From positions 1 to 36,789 of the forward strand of contig NZ_JAALAA010000034.1 in the NCBI RefSeq assembly GCF_011045035.1: DNA of 36,789 nt, in the 5' to 3' direction. The notes beneath the pieces are model-generated. The model saw nothing but the letters and a program-made list of their open reading frames with translations, was not told the origin of the DNA and made no database searches. A program made the translations under genes and the position numbers. Each line of letters starts with the position of its first letter. The stretch's first letter is position 1. Positions 21,763 through 31,417 of this stretch are shown in pieces. This DNA comes from Nocardioides turkmenicus. Lineage in GTDB: Bacteria > Actinomycetota > Actinomycetes > Propionibacteriales > Nocardioidaceae.

Positions 21763-22736
21763 CCAAGATGACGCTGGCGAAGGCGCTCAACGCGGGGTTG
21801 CGGCGGGCGATGGAGGACGACGACAAGGTCGTCCTGATGGGCGAGGACATCGGCCGGCTCGGCGGTGTCTTCCGGATCACCGACGGGCTGCAGAAGGACT
21901 TCGGCGAGGCCCGCGTCGTCGACACGCCTTTGGCAGAGTCGGGCATCGTCGGCACGGCGGTCGGGCTCGCTCTGCGCGGCTACCGGCCGGTGGTGGAGAT
22001 CCAGTTCGACGGGTTCGTCTACCCGGCCTACGACCAGATCGTGTCGCAGGTGGCCAAGCTCCACTACCGGAGTGGTGGGCGGGTCGCGATGCCGATGGTC
22101 ATCCGGATCCCGTTCGGCGGCGGCATCGGGGCCGTGGAGCACCACAGCGAGTCGCCGGAGGCGCAGTTCGCGCACACCCCCGGGCTCAAGGTCGTGGCCT
22201 GCTCGGAGCCGGTCGACGCCTACTGGATGATCCAGCAGGCGATCGCACATCCCGACCCGGTCATCTTCCTGGAGCCGAAGCGGCTCTACCACTCGACCAA
22301 GGCCGAGATCGACGTCGAGGCGACCCCTGGTCCGCTGTTCGCCTCGCGGGTTCTGCGGGCCGGCTCGGATGTGACGGTGCTGGCGTACGGGCCCACCGTG
22401 AAGACCGCGCTGACCGCCGCCGAGGCGGCTGCGGGGGAGGGCAAGTCGCTCGAGGTGATCGACCTGCGCACGCTCTCTCCACTCGACATGGCCCCGGTCT
22501 ACGAGTCGGTGCGGCGTACGGGGCGGGCGGTCGTCGTCCACGAGGCCCACGTCAACCTCGGCCTCGGCGCCGAGCTCGCCGCCCGGATCACCGAGACCTG
22601 CTTCCACTCGCTGGAGGCGCCGGTGCTCCGCGTGGGCGGGTTCGACACGCCCTACCCGCCGGCGAGGGCGGAGGAGTACTTCCTCCCCGATCTCGACCGG
22701 GTCCTCGACGCCGTCGACAGGAGCCTCGCATGGTGA
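21759..22736 (+). CDS. 2-oxoacid dehydrogenase E1 component, beta subunit
   Basis: Beta subunit (325 residues) that completes the ThDP active site of E1. Family landmarks are VVLMGEDIGRLGGVFRIT, DTPLAESGIVGTAVGLALRGYRPVVEIQF, the SPEAQFAHTPGLKVV loop and, in the C-terminal transketolase domain, LEVIDLRTLSPLD and VVVHEAHVNLGLGAELAA. Translation is coupled to E1-alpha by ATGA overlap, and its end overlaps the E2 gene by 7 bases, so stoichiometric expression of the three subunits is likely. The E3 lipoamide dehydrogenase gene is not in the window and is presumably shared with other complexes. Confidence 0.94.
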   Translation: MTKMTLAKALNAGLRRAMEDDDKVVLMGEDIGRLGGVFRITDGLQKDFGEARVVDTPLAESGIVGTAVGLALRGYRPVVEIQFDGFVYPAYDQIVSQVAKLHYRSGGRVAMPMVIRIPFGGGIGAVEHHSESPEAQFAHTPGLKVVACSEPVDAYWMIQQAIAHPDPVIFLEPKRLYHSTKAEIDVEATPGPLFASRVLRAGSDVTVLAYGPTVKTALTAAEAAAGEGKSLEVIDLRTLSPLDMAPVYESVRRTGRAVVVHEAHVNLGLGAELAARITETCFHSLEAPVLRVGGFDTPYPPARAEEYFLPDLDRVLDAVDRSLAW

Positions 22737-24049
22737 CCTCCCACGAGTTCAAGCTGCCCGACGTCGGCGAGGGGCTCACCGAGGCCGAGATCGTCGAGTG
22801 GCACGTCGCCGTCGGCGACGTCATCAAGGTCAACGACCCCGTCTGCGACATCGAGACCGCCAAGTCCGTCGTCGAGCTCCCCTCGCCCTACGCGGGCGTG
22901 GTCCAGGAGCTCCTCGTCGAGGTCGGCACCGAGATCCAGGTCGGCACGCCGATCATCCGTATCGGTGACTCCGTCGTGCCGTCAGCCCCGTCGCCCGAGA
23001 CGTCAGCCCCGCAGGCCGAGGCGTCAGCCCCGCAGGCCGAACCCGCGAGCGGTGCCGAGACCGACACTGCCGCCGACGAGCACGAGCAGCCGCTCACGCT
23101 GGTTGGGTACGGCTCCAAGGAAGACGCGGTCGTACGCCGCAACCGCACCGTCTCCGCGCCGGCAGCCGCCGCCGGCACCGGTGTGCTGGCCAAGCCGACC
23201 GCCCGGAAGCTGGCGCGGGACCTGGGTGTCGACCTGGCGACCGTGACCCCGGAGCGCGAGGACGGGGTGATCACCACGGCCGACCTGGAGGCGCTGGCGA
23301 ACGCCCCGGCCCCGTCGGAGACCCCGGCCACGTCGACCGGTGGTGAGCGTCGTGAGCCGATCAAGGGCCTGCGCAAGCAGATGGGTCAGGCGATGGTCGA
23401 CTCGGCGTTCACGCTGCCGCACGTGACCATCTGGACGACGGTCGACGTCACCCGCACCTCCGAGCTGGTCTCCGGCCTCAAGGCCAACCGCGACTTCGCC
23501 GACGTCCGGGTCAGCCCCCTGCTGATCGTGGCCAAGGCGACGCTCCTGGCGATGCGACGTACGCCGATCATCAACTCCTGGTGGGATGAGGCCGCCCAGG
23601 AGATCGTGTTCAAGGAGTACGTCAACCTCGGCATCGCCGCGGCCACCCCCAGGGGCCTCCAGGTGCCGAACGTGAAGGGCGCCGACCGGATGTCCCTGGT
23701 CGAGCTCGGGGCCGCGATCAACGAGCTCACCGACGTCGCCCGCACCGGGAAGACCCCGCCGGCCGACCAGGCCGGCGGCACGTTCACGATCACCAACATC
23801 GGCCCGTTCGGCATCGACGGCGGCGCCCCGATCATCAACCCGGGCGAGTCCGCGATCCTCTCCGTCGGCGCGATCAAGCGCCAGCCCTGGGTGGTCGGCA
23901 CCGGTGACGACGAGCGCATCGAGCCCCGCGACGTCTGCACCCTCGCCCTCAGCTTCGACCACCGCCACATCGACGGCGAGGCCGGCTCCCGCTTCCTCGC
24001 CGACGTGGCCAGGATCGTCGGCGACCCGAGCACGGCCCTGTTGTTCTGA
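22730..24049 (+). CDS. Dihydrolipoamide acyltransferase (E2) of the 2-oxoacid dehydrogenase
   Basis: Core subunit of 439 residues. One lipoyl domain (about 4-80) carries the lipoylated Lys in DIETAKSVVELPSPY. A flexible Ala/Pro/Glu linker with three copies of a SAPQAE/SAPSPE unit (about 84-115) follows, then the E1/E3-binding domain (about 155-190, LAKPTARKLARDLGVDL). The catalytic domain (about 215-439) ends with the active-site His/Asp motif SFDHRHIDGEAGS. A single lipoyl domain agrees with the branched-chain class. The ATG at 22730 is preferred because AGGAG lies 7 bases upstream; a GTG three bases later is an alternative. A perfect 19-bp hairpin closes the operon. Confidence 0.95.
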   Translation: MVTSHEFKLPDVGEGLTEAEIVEWHVAVGDVIKVNDPVCDIETAKSVVELPSPYAGVVQELLVEVGTEIQVGTPIIRIGDSVVPSAPSPETSAPQAEASAPQAEPASGAETDTAADEHEQPLTLVGYGSKEDAVVRRNRTVSAPAAAAGTGVLAKPTARKLARDLGVDLATVTPEREDGVITTADLEALANAPAPSETPATSTGGERREPIKGLRKQMGQAMVDSAFTLPHVTIWTTVDVTRTSELVSGLKANRDFADVRVSPLLIVAKATLLAMRRTPIINSWWDEAAQEIVFKEYVNLGIAAATPRGLQVPNVKGADRMSLVELGAAINELTDVARTGKTPPADQAGGTFTITNIGPFGIDGGAPIINPGESAILSVGAIKRQPWVVGTGDDERIEPRDVCTLALSFDHRHIDGEAGSRFLADVARIVGDPSTALLF

Positions 24050-24068
24050 CCTCGCCGAGACGTCAGCA

Positions 24069-24110
24069 ACGCCGGTCGAGTGGGCACTCAGGTGCCCACT
24101 CGACCGGCGT
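24069..24110. terminator. Bidirectional terminator between the E2 and ABC permease genes
   Basis: A 19-bp perfect stem: ACGCCGGTCGAGTGGGCAC (24069-24087) and its complement at 24092-24110, with a TCAG loop. It lies midway between two convergent genes whose stops are 87 bases apart. Confidence 0.9.
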
Positions 24111-24136
24111 ACGTGACGCCTCGGCCGCGGTTGGGG

Positions 24137-25782
24137 TCAGGCGGGGATGTCCCGGCGGCGGAAGCCGAGGAAGGCGGCGACCAGCAGCACCAGCGCGACG
24201 GCGCTGAGGCCGATCATGTGCGAGGCCTCGATCGGCTCCTGCGGGTAGCGGCCGACCCACCAGATGGGTGAGATGCCGGAGACGGCGTCGGGGAGGTCGA
24301 AGAGCGGTCCGAACATCCCGGTGATGCAGGTGAACGCGAACAGGGCCCAGATGACCGGGGTGATCTTGGGGATCCAGGCGTAGAGGGCCGCGGTGAGAGC
24401 CATGAAGACCGCGACGGCCGGCAGGAACGCTGCGCCGCCCTTCAGGAACGTCTCGACCTCGACCTCGCCGTTGACCAGCGCGCCCACCCACAGCGCGAGG
24501 GCGCCCGAGATCATGGTGAGGACGAGCGCGCCCACGGCCACGACCACGAGGTGCGCGGCGAACCAGCGACTGCGCGAGACCGGCTTGGCCAGCGTGATCT
24601 CCAGCCGGCCCTCGGTCTCCTCCGACTTGGCGCGGAGCGTGGTGGCGATCGCGTAGCCGGAGGCGGCCAGCGCGGCGTACAGGATCATGACTGCCAGGAA
24701 GCCGGTGAGCGGGTCGTCGCCGAACATCTTGGCCGCTTCGGGGTTGGCGGCGGCGAGGTCCTTGACCATGTCCTCGACGCCTTCGCCGAGGTAGGTGCCG
24801 GTCGCCCCGAACATCACGAAGGTGCCGAGGAACCACCAGAACAGAGCCGTACGCTGCTGGCGCCAGGCCATGCCGAGCGGGGACGAGAGCATCCCGCTGG
24901 CCTGGGCCCGGCCGGAGCCGCCGGCGAGCAGCGCCCCGTCGAAGTCGCGCTTCGAAGCCAGGAAGGCCCCGAGGGCGAGCAGCACGAGGACCGTCACGAC
25001 GCTCAGCGCCAGCGGCCACCAGCGCAGGTCGACGTACGCCCGCATCTGCTGCGTCCATGCGATCGGGGAGAGCCACGAGAGCCAGGTGCCGTGCTCGCCG
25101 GGCCCGGCCTGGAGGTCACCGATGCCGCGCACCAGCACCGAGACGCCGAGCACCGCCAGGGCGAGGCCGGTGGCACCGCGCCCGTGCGTGGTCAGCTGCG
25201 AGGTGACCAGGGCGACCGCGGCGAAGACCAGGCCGCTGACCGCGATCGCGGTCGACAGCGCGAAGGTGTCCTCGACCGCGAGGTCACCCGCGGAGACCAG
25301 CAGCGCGCTCCCGAGCACCGCGAAGACGACGTTGACGATGACGACCGTCAGCAGCGAGGCGGCGACGGCGGCGTGCCGTCCGACCGCGCCGGAGCGGACC
25401 AGCTCCGCGCGTCCGCTCTCCTCCTCCGCGCGGGTGTTGCGGACGACCTCGAACATGTTCATGACTCCGAGGAGCGCGATCATCCACAGCGTCATCTCGT
25501 TGGCGAACATGGCGCCGATCGTGTAGTCGTCGAGCCCGTAGTTCGGCCCGCCGAGGAACACCGATGCCGGCTGCTGCATCAGGTCCGCGCGCCCCTGCCG
25601 ATCCTCGGCTGTGGGGTAGACGGTGCTCAGTGCGGTGACGAAGTAGGCGTACAGCGCGAGCAGCGAGACCGTCCAGACCGTCAGCCGGACGCGGTCGCGC
25701 CGCAGCATGAACCGGGTCAGGTGCCAGGTGCCGGCGAAGGAGTCCAGGGGCGTACGCCGCGGCATGGCCGGAGCGAGCACAC

Positions 25783-25786
<4 letters not shown>
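24137..25786 (-). CDS. ABC-2 type exporter permease
   Basis: Membrane subunit of 549 residues with about twelve hydrophobic segments in two similar halves. Each half begins with a cytoplasmic stretch (WHLTRFMLRRDRVRLTVW and MAWRQQRTALFWW) followed by a large external loop (LSTVYPTAEDRQGRADLMQQPASVFLGG and GTYLGEGVEDMVKDLAAANPEAAKMFGDD). These loops and the AEEESGRAELVRSGAVGR and SEETEGRLEITLAKPVSRSRW segments mark the actinobacterial TetR-linked exporter permeases, annotated as antibiotic or polyketide export proteins. The start codon overlaps the stop of the ATPase gene (ATGA, 25783-25786). The substrate is unknown; a toxic organic compound that also binds the TetR is likely. Confidence 0.92.
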
Positions 25787-26718
<932 letters not shown>

Positions 26719-26773
26719 GGAAACTCGCTTCCGCGTTGGGAGGACAGGAGGACGTACGCCGACGGGCTGGGCG

Positions 26774-27445
26774 TCACTCGGACGCGGGCTCCGTGGCGGT
26801 GTCCTGCGGCGGGTCCGGGACGTAGAGCAGGTATTCGTCGAGCATCCGGCGGGTGGTGAAGAAGCCCTCGGAGTAGAGCTCGATCATCGGGAGGTAGCTC
26901 GTGGCCAGGAAGCCGCGCACCATGCCGCTGATGTCGCTCGGGTCCTTGGGCGGGTTGAGGTTGATCTCGAGCATGAGCGTGCCGAGGGCGGAGAGGACCA
27001 GGTAGCGGGCACGGGCCGCCTCGTCCCGGCTGGGCTTGATCAGTCCGGCCTCGACGCCGTGCTTGGTGTAGCCGACGGCGTCCTCGATCATCTGCTCGAT
27101 GAAGGTGCGCCCGACCGGCCCGCCGTCCTGCAGTGAGCGGATGACATAGCCGAGCATCGGTGCGTACTCGTCCGCGGCGGCGAACCGGTGCAGGATGCTC
27201 TGGCCCGACGCGAGCTCGTCGATCGTCTCGTTCTTCGCTGCCCGGATCTCGGCGAGCACCGCCTCGTCGCACTCCGCGTGTAGCTCGTCCTTCGAGCCGA
27301 AGTGGTGGATCACCAGGGCCGGGCTGACCCCGGCGTCGGTGGCGATCGACCGGACCGAGGCACCGAAGCCCTCACGAGCGAACCGCAGCACGGCCGCGTC
27401 GCGGATTCGCTCGCGGGTGCTCGGATCGGCAGGGGCTGAACGCAT
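26774..27445 (-). CDS. TetR family transcriptional regulator
   Basis: Repressor of 223 residues. The N-terminal HTH (about 10-55) reads RIRDAAVLRFAREGFGASVRSIATDAGVSPALVIHHFGSKDEL in conserved TetR style, and the C-terminal part is a helical ligand/dimer domain of the TetR_C exporter-regulator type. The ATG at 27445 is chosen over an upstream TTG, which lies within the operator. It heads the operon with the ABC genes, and two palindromes overlap or precede its start (27437-27470), so autoregulation together with exporter control is expected, with release by the exported compound. Confidence 0.93.
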   Translation of the reverse strand: MRSAPADPSTRERIRDAAVLRFAREGFGASVRSIATDAGVSPALVIHHFGSKDELHAECDEAVLAEIRAAKNETIDELASGQSILHRFAAADEYAPMLGYVIRSLQDGGPVGRTFIEQMIEDAVGYTKHGVEAGLIKPSRDEAARARYLVLSALGTLMLEINLNPPKDPSDISGMVRGFLATSYLPMIELYSEGFFTTRRMLDEYLLYVPDPPQDTATEPASE

Positions 27446-27470
27446 GTTCAATGCTAAACACGTGTTCAGC
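27437..27470. promoter_or_regulatory. Double operator of the TetR-ABC operon
   Basis: TGAAC-GCAT-GTTCA (27437-27450) covers the tetR start codon. GCTAAACACGTGTTCAGC (27453-27470) is an 18-base palindrome with one mismatched pair. Both contain GTTCA/TGAAC half sites. Binding at either would block transcription or initiation of the tetR-ATPase-permease operon. Confidence 0.65.
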
Positions 27471-27492
27471 CCCCGCGCAAGGGGTCAGCCGA

Positions 27493-28398
27493 TCAGTTGC
27501 TGGCCCAGCTGAAGTCGACCGCGATCGGGAAGTGGTCGGAGAGCATCAGCCCCGAGCCGTCCTCGCGGAAGTCGGCGTCGAGGTTGCGGTAGGACGTGGC
27601 GCTCAGGTCGATGCCCCCACCGTCGCGGTAGAGCACCTTGTCGACGACCTCGCACTCCGCCGGCGGGTTCGAGCTCGGGCAGCCCAGGGCAGGGCTGCCA
27701 CGGTCGGGCTCGTCGCCGCCGCGTACCAGCTCCACCCAGGCGTCGGTGAGGCCGTTCGCGGCGGCGAAGTCGGAGATCCGGTCGCCCTCGGTCGTGTAGC
27801 GGGTGTTGGTGTCGCCCATGACCAGGACGGCGTTGCCGGCGGAGTGCTCGGAGATGTACGCCGTGAGCTGCTCGAGGTTGCCGCGACGAGCGGCCTCGTC
27901 GAGGCTGTCGTCGCCCGCGTCGGCGTGCAGGTTGTAGACGTCGACCCAGGTGTCCGGGGCGATCTGCGCGCGGTGGAAGGTGAAACCCTTCGGGGTCAGG
28001 CAGTCGGCCTGGTTGATCCAGCAGTCGTCCCAGGTGACGCGGTCGAGGGCTTGGTACGGCTGGTGGTGCAGGCTGTTCAGCCCGCTCCCGAACGGCACCC
28101 CGCCCGAGGTCGGCGTGCGGTGGGCGTGCACGTCGGTCTCGTAGAGGTAGGCGTGGTAGTTGAAGTCCTCCTGGACGTTGACGATGTCGAACCCGGCGAT
28201 CCGCCGGCCGATCTCGTTGGTGGCGCTCTTGCGAGGTGTCGGGGCGCTGGACAGGAACTCCGGCAGGCCGGCGATGTTGTACGTCAGCGCGCTGAAGCTC
28301 CCGTCCTGGGCCTGCGCGGGCGTGGTGCCGAGGAGGGGGAGGGTCGCGGCGAGCGAGGTCGCGGCGGCGAGGGTGAGAAGACGCTTGATCTGAGGCAC
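27493..28398 (-). CDS. Secreted endonuclease/exonuclease/phosphatase-fold hydrolase
   Basis: Exported protein of 301 residues with a signal peptide (about 1-30, LLTLAAATSLAATLPLLGTTPAQA) and the EEP fold shared by DNase I, sphingomyelinases and inositol phosphatases. Visible active-site motifs are LTYNIAGLP, the Glu in IVNVQEDFNYH, NLHADAGDD, VLVMGDTNTRY and the terminal LSDHFPIAV (catalytic Asp-His). Three Cys (DDCWINQADC and GCPSS...AECE) suggest disulphides outside the cell. The substrate could be nucleic acid or a phospholipid. The start is a GTG with GGAG about 7 bases upstream. It is in the same direction as tetR but ends 47 bases before it, so tetR has its own promoter. Confidence 0.88.
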   Translation of the reverse strand: MPQIKRLLTLAAATSLAATLPLLGTTPAQAQDGSFSALTYNIAGLPEFLSSAPTPRKSATNEIGRRIAGFDIVNVQEDFNYHAYLYETDVHAHRTPTSGGVPFGSGLNSLHHQPYQALDRVTWDDCWINQADCLTPKGFTFHRAQIAPDTWVDVYNLHADAGDDSLDEAARRGNLEQLTAYISEHSAGNAVLVMGDTNTRYTTEGDRISDFAAANGLTDAWVELVRGGDEPDRGSPALGCPSSNPPAECEVVDKVLYRDGGGIDLSATSYRNLDADFREDGSGLMLSDHFPIAVDFSWASN

Positions 28399-28427
28399 GA
28401 GAAACTCCGATCGAGTGTGGGGGTTGC

Positions 28428-28446
28428 TGGGCTCGTGACGAGCCCA
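28428..28446. terminator. Short perfect hairpin between accDA and the EEP gene
   Basis: TGGGCTCG, TGA, CGAGCCCA: an 8-bp perfect stem with a three-base loop. It lies between the accDA stop (28499) and the EEP start (28398), both on the minus strand, and can end the accDA transcript or sit in the EEP leader. Confidence 0.5.
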
Positions 28447-28498
28447 CCCATCGTGGCGGAGTTCGTGGTGCGTGTCCGCAGATCTCCCGCGTACGTCC

Positions 28499-30046
28499 TC
28501 AGCCCGCGTAACGAGCGGCGCGAGCGGTCGGTTCGCCGGGGCCCGAGGTCAGCAGCGCGAGCAGCTCGTCCTCGAGGACCGTGCCGACCCGGCGGCAGAA
28601 CGCCTCGGGCTCGTCGGCGGCGTCGGGGGACTCCACGACGATCCGGTCCACCACGCCGATCCGCTGGAGGTCGACGGCGAGCACCCGCTGGGCCTCGGCC
28701 ATCTCGGCCGCGTGGTCGGAGTCGCCGTGGACGATCGCGCTCGCGCCCTCCGGCGGCAGCGGGGAGAGCCAGGCGTGCTGGGCGGCGACCACCCGGTCGG
28801 CGGGAAGGAAGGCGAGCGCGCCGCCACCGTTGCCCTCGCCCAGCATCAGGCTGAGCGTCGGGGTCTCGACGTTGACGAGTGCTCCCAACGTACGCGCGAT
28901 CTCGCCGGCGATGCCGCCGTTCTCGGCCTCCGGGGAGAGTGCGGCGCCCGGGGTGTCGATGACGGTGACGACGGGGAGCCCGAGGCCTGCGGCGAGCTTC
29001 ATCCCGCGCTGCGCCTCGCGCAGCCCTTCCGGGCCGAGCGGCTGGTGCGCCTGCTCCCGCCGGTCCTGCGCCAGCACCAGGCACGGTGCCGACCCGAACC
29101 GCGCCAGCGCGATGATCAGGCCCGGGTCGCGCTCGCCCTGGCCGGTGCCGTTGAGGGGGACGACGTCCGCGGCCGCGATCCGGAGCAGCGCCCGGGCGCC
29201 CGGCCGGTCGGTCCGTCGGGAACGGGTGATCGCGTCCCAGGTGTCGACGTCCGCTGGTCGAGCCGCGAGGCCGCCTGCGGCCGAGCGTGTCGAGACCGAC
29301 ACGGTCGGGTCCGTGCTCGAGGGGACTGTGTTGGTCTCGACACGCTCGCTGGCGCTCGCGGCTCGACCAGCGGGGGGACGGAGGGCCAGGATCCCCAGGA
29401 CCCGGTCGACGAGCCCGGCGAGCTCGTCGGGAGGTACGACGCCGTCGACGAGGCCGTGAGCGAAGAGGTTCTCCGCGACCTGCACGCCGGAGGGGAACGG
29501 ACGGCCGTTGAGGACCTCGTAGACCTTCGGCCCGAGGAAGCCGAGGAGAGCCGCGGGCTCGGCGACGGTCACGTGGCCCAGCGATCCCCAGGAGGCCATC
29601 ACGCCGCCGGTGGTGGGGTGGCGCAGGTAGACGAGGTAGGGGAGGCCGGCCGCCTTGTGACGGGTGACCGCCTCGGCGATGCGCACCATCTGCACGAACG
29701 CCGGCGTGCCCTCCTGCATCCGGGTGCCGCCCGAGGCCGGACCGGCCAGCAGCGGCAGTCCCTCGCGCGTCGCCCGCTCCACGGCTGCGATCAGCCGCTC
29801 GGCCGACGCACGCCCGATCGATCCCGCCAGGAACCGGAACTCGGAGAGCACCACAGCCACGCGACGTCCCGCGATCCGGGCCTCGCCGGTGACCACCGAC
29901 TCGTCCGTCCCGGCGCGCTCGCGGGCGCGCGCCAGGTCGGCGGCGTACGCCTCGGGGATCTCGCCGTACGACGGCGGCGTGTCCCACGACGTCCAGGTCC
30001 CGGCGTCGAGGACGAGGTCGATCAACTCGGCAGAGGTCAGGCCCAT
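28499..30046 (-). CDS. Fused acyl-CoA carboxylase carboxyltransferase (AccD-AccA type)
   Basis: Single chain of 515 residues joining the beta-like half (about 1-220; SGGTRMQEGTPAFVQM, TGGVMASWGSLGHV, LGFLGPKVYEVL) and the alpha-like half (about 285-510; LPVVTVIDTPGAALSPEAENGGIAGEI, LMLGEGNGGGALAFLPADRVV) of a carboxyltransferase. It would move CO2 from biotin to acetyl-CoA or another acyl-CoA. The zinc finger of true AccD is missing at the N-terminus, as in actinobacterial acyl-CoA carboxylases. Biotin carrier and biotin carboxylase genes are absent here. The linker (residues about 225-266) is encoded by a palindromic repeat. TATGGT 6 bases before the ATG suggests a leaderless transcript. It is divergent from the ssuD-like gene. 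Confidence 0.88.
   Translation of the reverse strand: MGLTSAELIDLVLDAGTWTSWDTPPSYGEIPEAYAADLARARERAGTDESVVTGEARIAGRRVAVVLSEFRFLAGSIGRASAERLIAAVERATREGLPLLAGPASGGTRMQEGTPAFVQMVRIAEAVTRHKAAGLPYLVYLRHPTTGGVMASWGSLGHVTVAEPAALLGFLGPKVYEVLNGRPFPSGVQVAENLFAHGLVDGVVPPDELAGLVDRVLGILALRPPAGRAASASERVETNTVPSSTDPTVSVSTRSAAGGLAARPADVDTWDAITRSRRTDRPGARALLRIAAADVVPLNGTGQGERDPGLIIALARFGSAPCLVLAQDRREQAHQPLGPEGLREAQRGMKLAAGLGLPVVTVIDTPGAALSPEAENGGIAGEIARTLGALVNVETPTLSLMLGEGNGGGALAFLPADRVVAAQHAWLSPLPPEGASAIVHGDSDHAAEMAEAQRVLAVDLQRIGVVDRIVVESPDAADEPEAFCRRVGTVLEDELLALLTSGPGEPTARAARYAG
29251..29373. repeat. Palindromic repeat inside the accDA reading frame
   Basis: The outer arms CCGCTGGTCGAGCCGCGAG (29251-29269) and 29355-29373 are exact reverse complements over 19 bases. 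The inner arms CGAGCGTGTCGAGACC (29282-29297) and 29333-29348 are exact over 16 bases and continue with only two mismatches over the next 8. Translated on the minus strand it gives a Ser/Thr/Ala-rich stretch (ASASERVETNT, VSVSTRSAAGG) that separates the two enzyme halves without a frameshift. Confidence 0.85.
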
Positions 30047-30052
30047 GCCCGG

Positions 30053-30058
30053 ACCATA
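30053..30058 (-). promoter_or_regulatory. TATGGT -10 element for leaderless accDA
   Basis: On the minus strand TATGGT ends 6 bases before the ATG complementary to 30044-30046, with no ribosome site in between. Confidence 0.45.
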
Positions 30059-30112
30059 CCCCGAGTTGGCTCATTGGCTGAGCCTGTGTTCATCCACGGA
30101 TACGCGACGAAT

Positions 30113-30129
30113 AGTCGATAAAGTCGATT
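30113..30129 (+). promoter_or_regulatory. Direct repeat upstream of the ssuD-like gene
   Basis: AGTCGATA and AAGTCGATT are adjacent copies of AGTCGAT, 35 to 52 bases before the ATG at 30165, in a locally AT-rich stretch likely to include the promoter. This looks like a regulator site, perhaps for sulphur control, but no regulator is encoded nearby. Confidence 0.35.
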
Positions 30130-30164
30130 AACATTCATGAGCAGACCTCACGAAGGAGTCCGGA

Positions 30165-31292
30165 ATGACCGTCCCCCACGCCCCCGAGTTCCTCTGGTAC
30201 CTGCCCAACTTCGTCGAGACCGGCCACCGCGGCGACACCGCCTCGGCCGAGGAGGGCTACGGGACCCTCGACTACCAGGTCGGGCTCGCCGAGGCCGTCG
30301 AGGACGCCGGCTGGACCGGCGCGCTGCTCGGCACGAGCTGGGGGAGACCCGACACCTTCACGGTCGCGACGGCCCTGGCCGCGCGGACCACGACCTTCGA
30401 GCCGCTCATCGCGATCCGCCCCGGCTACTGGCGTCCGGCCAACTTCGCCACGTCGGCCGCGACCCTCGACCAGCTCAGCCGCGGCCGGGTGCGGGTCAAC
30501 ATCGTCTCCGGCCAGGACGACCTCGCCGCCTACGGTGACCGCGAGGAGTCGCGCGCCGCCCGCTACGCCCGCACCAAGGAGTTCATGCGGCTGGTGCGAC
30601 GGCTGTGGACCGAGGAGGACGTCACCTTCGACGGCGACCACTTCCAGGTCGCCGGCTCAACCATCACCCCGCGCCCGTACGCCACCGACACCCGCCCGCA
30701 TCCACGGCTCTACTTCGGCGGCGCCTCCCCGGAGGCCGAGGCGGTGGCCGCGACCGAGGCGGACGTGCAGCTCTTCTGGGGTGAGCCGCTGGACGGCATC
30801 GCCGAGCGGATCGAGCGCCTGCGCGGCCTCGAGCGGTCGTTGGAGCGTGATCTCGCCCCGCTCGAGTTCGGGCTGAGGATCACCACGCTGATCCGCGACA
30901 CCCGTGAGGAGGCCTGGCGTGACGCCGAGGAGAAGGTGCGCCGGATGGCCGACAACGTCGGCGACCGCGAGTTCCGGCGCAGCGGACGGGCGGCCGTCGG
31001 GCAGAGTCGCCTTCTCGACCTCGCCGACCGCGGCGACGTGCTCGACGACTGCCTCTACACCGCGCCCGGGCGGTATGGAGGCGGTGGCGCCGGCACCACC
31101 TGGCTGGTCGGCTCCGCGGACGACGTCGCCGCCGCGCTCGGTCGCTATCGGGAGCTCGGCGTGACCCACTTCGTCCTCTCGGACACGCCCTACCGGACCG
31201 AGGTCGCCCGCGTCGGCGAGGCGCTGATCCCGCGGCTCCGGGACGGCAAGCAGGTCGCGCTAACAGCCTCAAACGGCGTACGTCGGGCGTAG
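30165..31292 (+). CDS. LLM-class flavin-dependent monooxygenase, SsuD-like
   Basis: FMNH2-dependent monooxygenase of the luciferase-like superfamily, 375 residues, closest in pattern to alkanesulphonate monooxygenases, which release sulphite from alkanesulphonates. Typical stretches are FLWYLPNFVETGH, TGALLGTSWGRPDTFTVATALA, FEPLIAIRPGYWRPANFA, GRVRVNIVSGQDD and GGGAGTTWLVGSADDVAAAL. The start is ATG with GAAGGAG 7 bases upstream. No flavin reductase or ABC sulphonate importer gene lies next to it, so it must use a reductase encoded elsewhere. Related LLM enzymes act on other substrates, including alkanes and sulphones, so the sulphonate role is likely but not certain. Confidence 0.87.
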   Translation: MTVPHAPEFLWYLPNFVETGHRGDTASAEEGYGTLDYQVGLAEAVEDAGWTGALLGTSWGRPDTFTVATALAARTTTFEPLIAIRPGYWRPANFATSAATLDQLSRGRVRVNIVSGQDDLAAYGDREESRAARYARTKEFMRLVRRLWTEEDVTFDGDHFQVAGSTITPRPYATDTRPHPRLYFGGASPEAEAVAATEADVQLFWGEPLDGIAERIERLRGLERSLERDLAPLEFGLRITTLIRDTREEAWRDAEEKVRRMADNVGDREFRRSGRAAVGQSRLLDLADRGDVLDDCLYTAPGRYGGGGAGTTWLVGSADDVAAALGRYRELGVTHFVLSDTPYRTEVARVGEALIPRLRDGKQVALTASNGVRRA

Positions 31293-31329
31293 TTAACCGG
31301 AAAGACACGCTCCTGACCTGCGAAAACCG

Positions 31330-31384
31330 TTGGTGGCTGACGGGTGTTCGCTCTATTCTGGTAGCACCCGGTATCGCCACCGGG
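31330..31384 (+). promoter_or_regulatory. Promoter and first hairpin of the HNH leader
   Basis: TTGGTG (31330-31335) and TATTCT (31354-31359) are spaced by 18 bases. The expected start point is followed at once by a perfect hairpin, CCCGGT-ATCGCC-ACCGGG (31367-31384). The small ORF starts 33 bases later. Confidence 0.55.
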
Positions 31385-31417
31385 CGAAATAGACCTGACC
31401 AATTGAAGGGCCCACGC

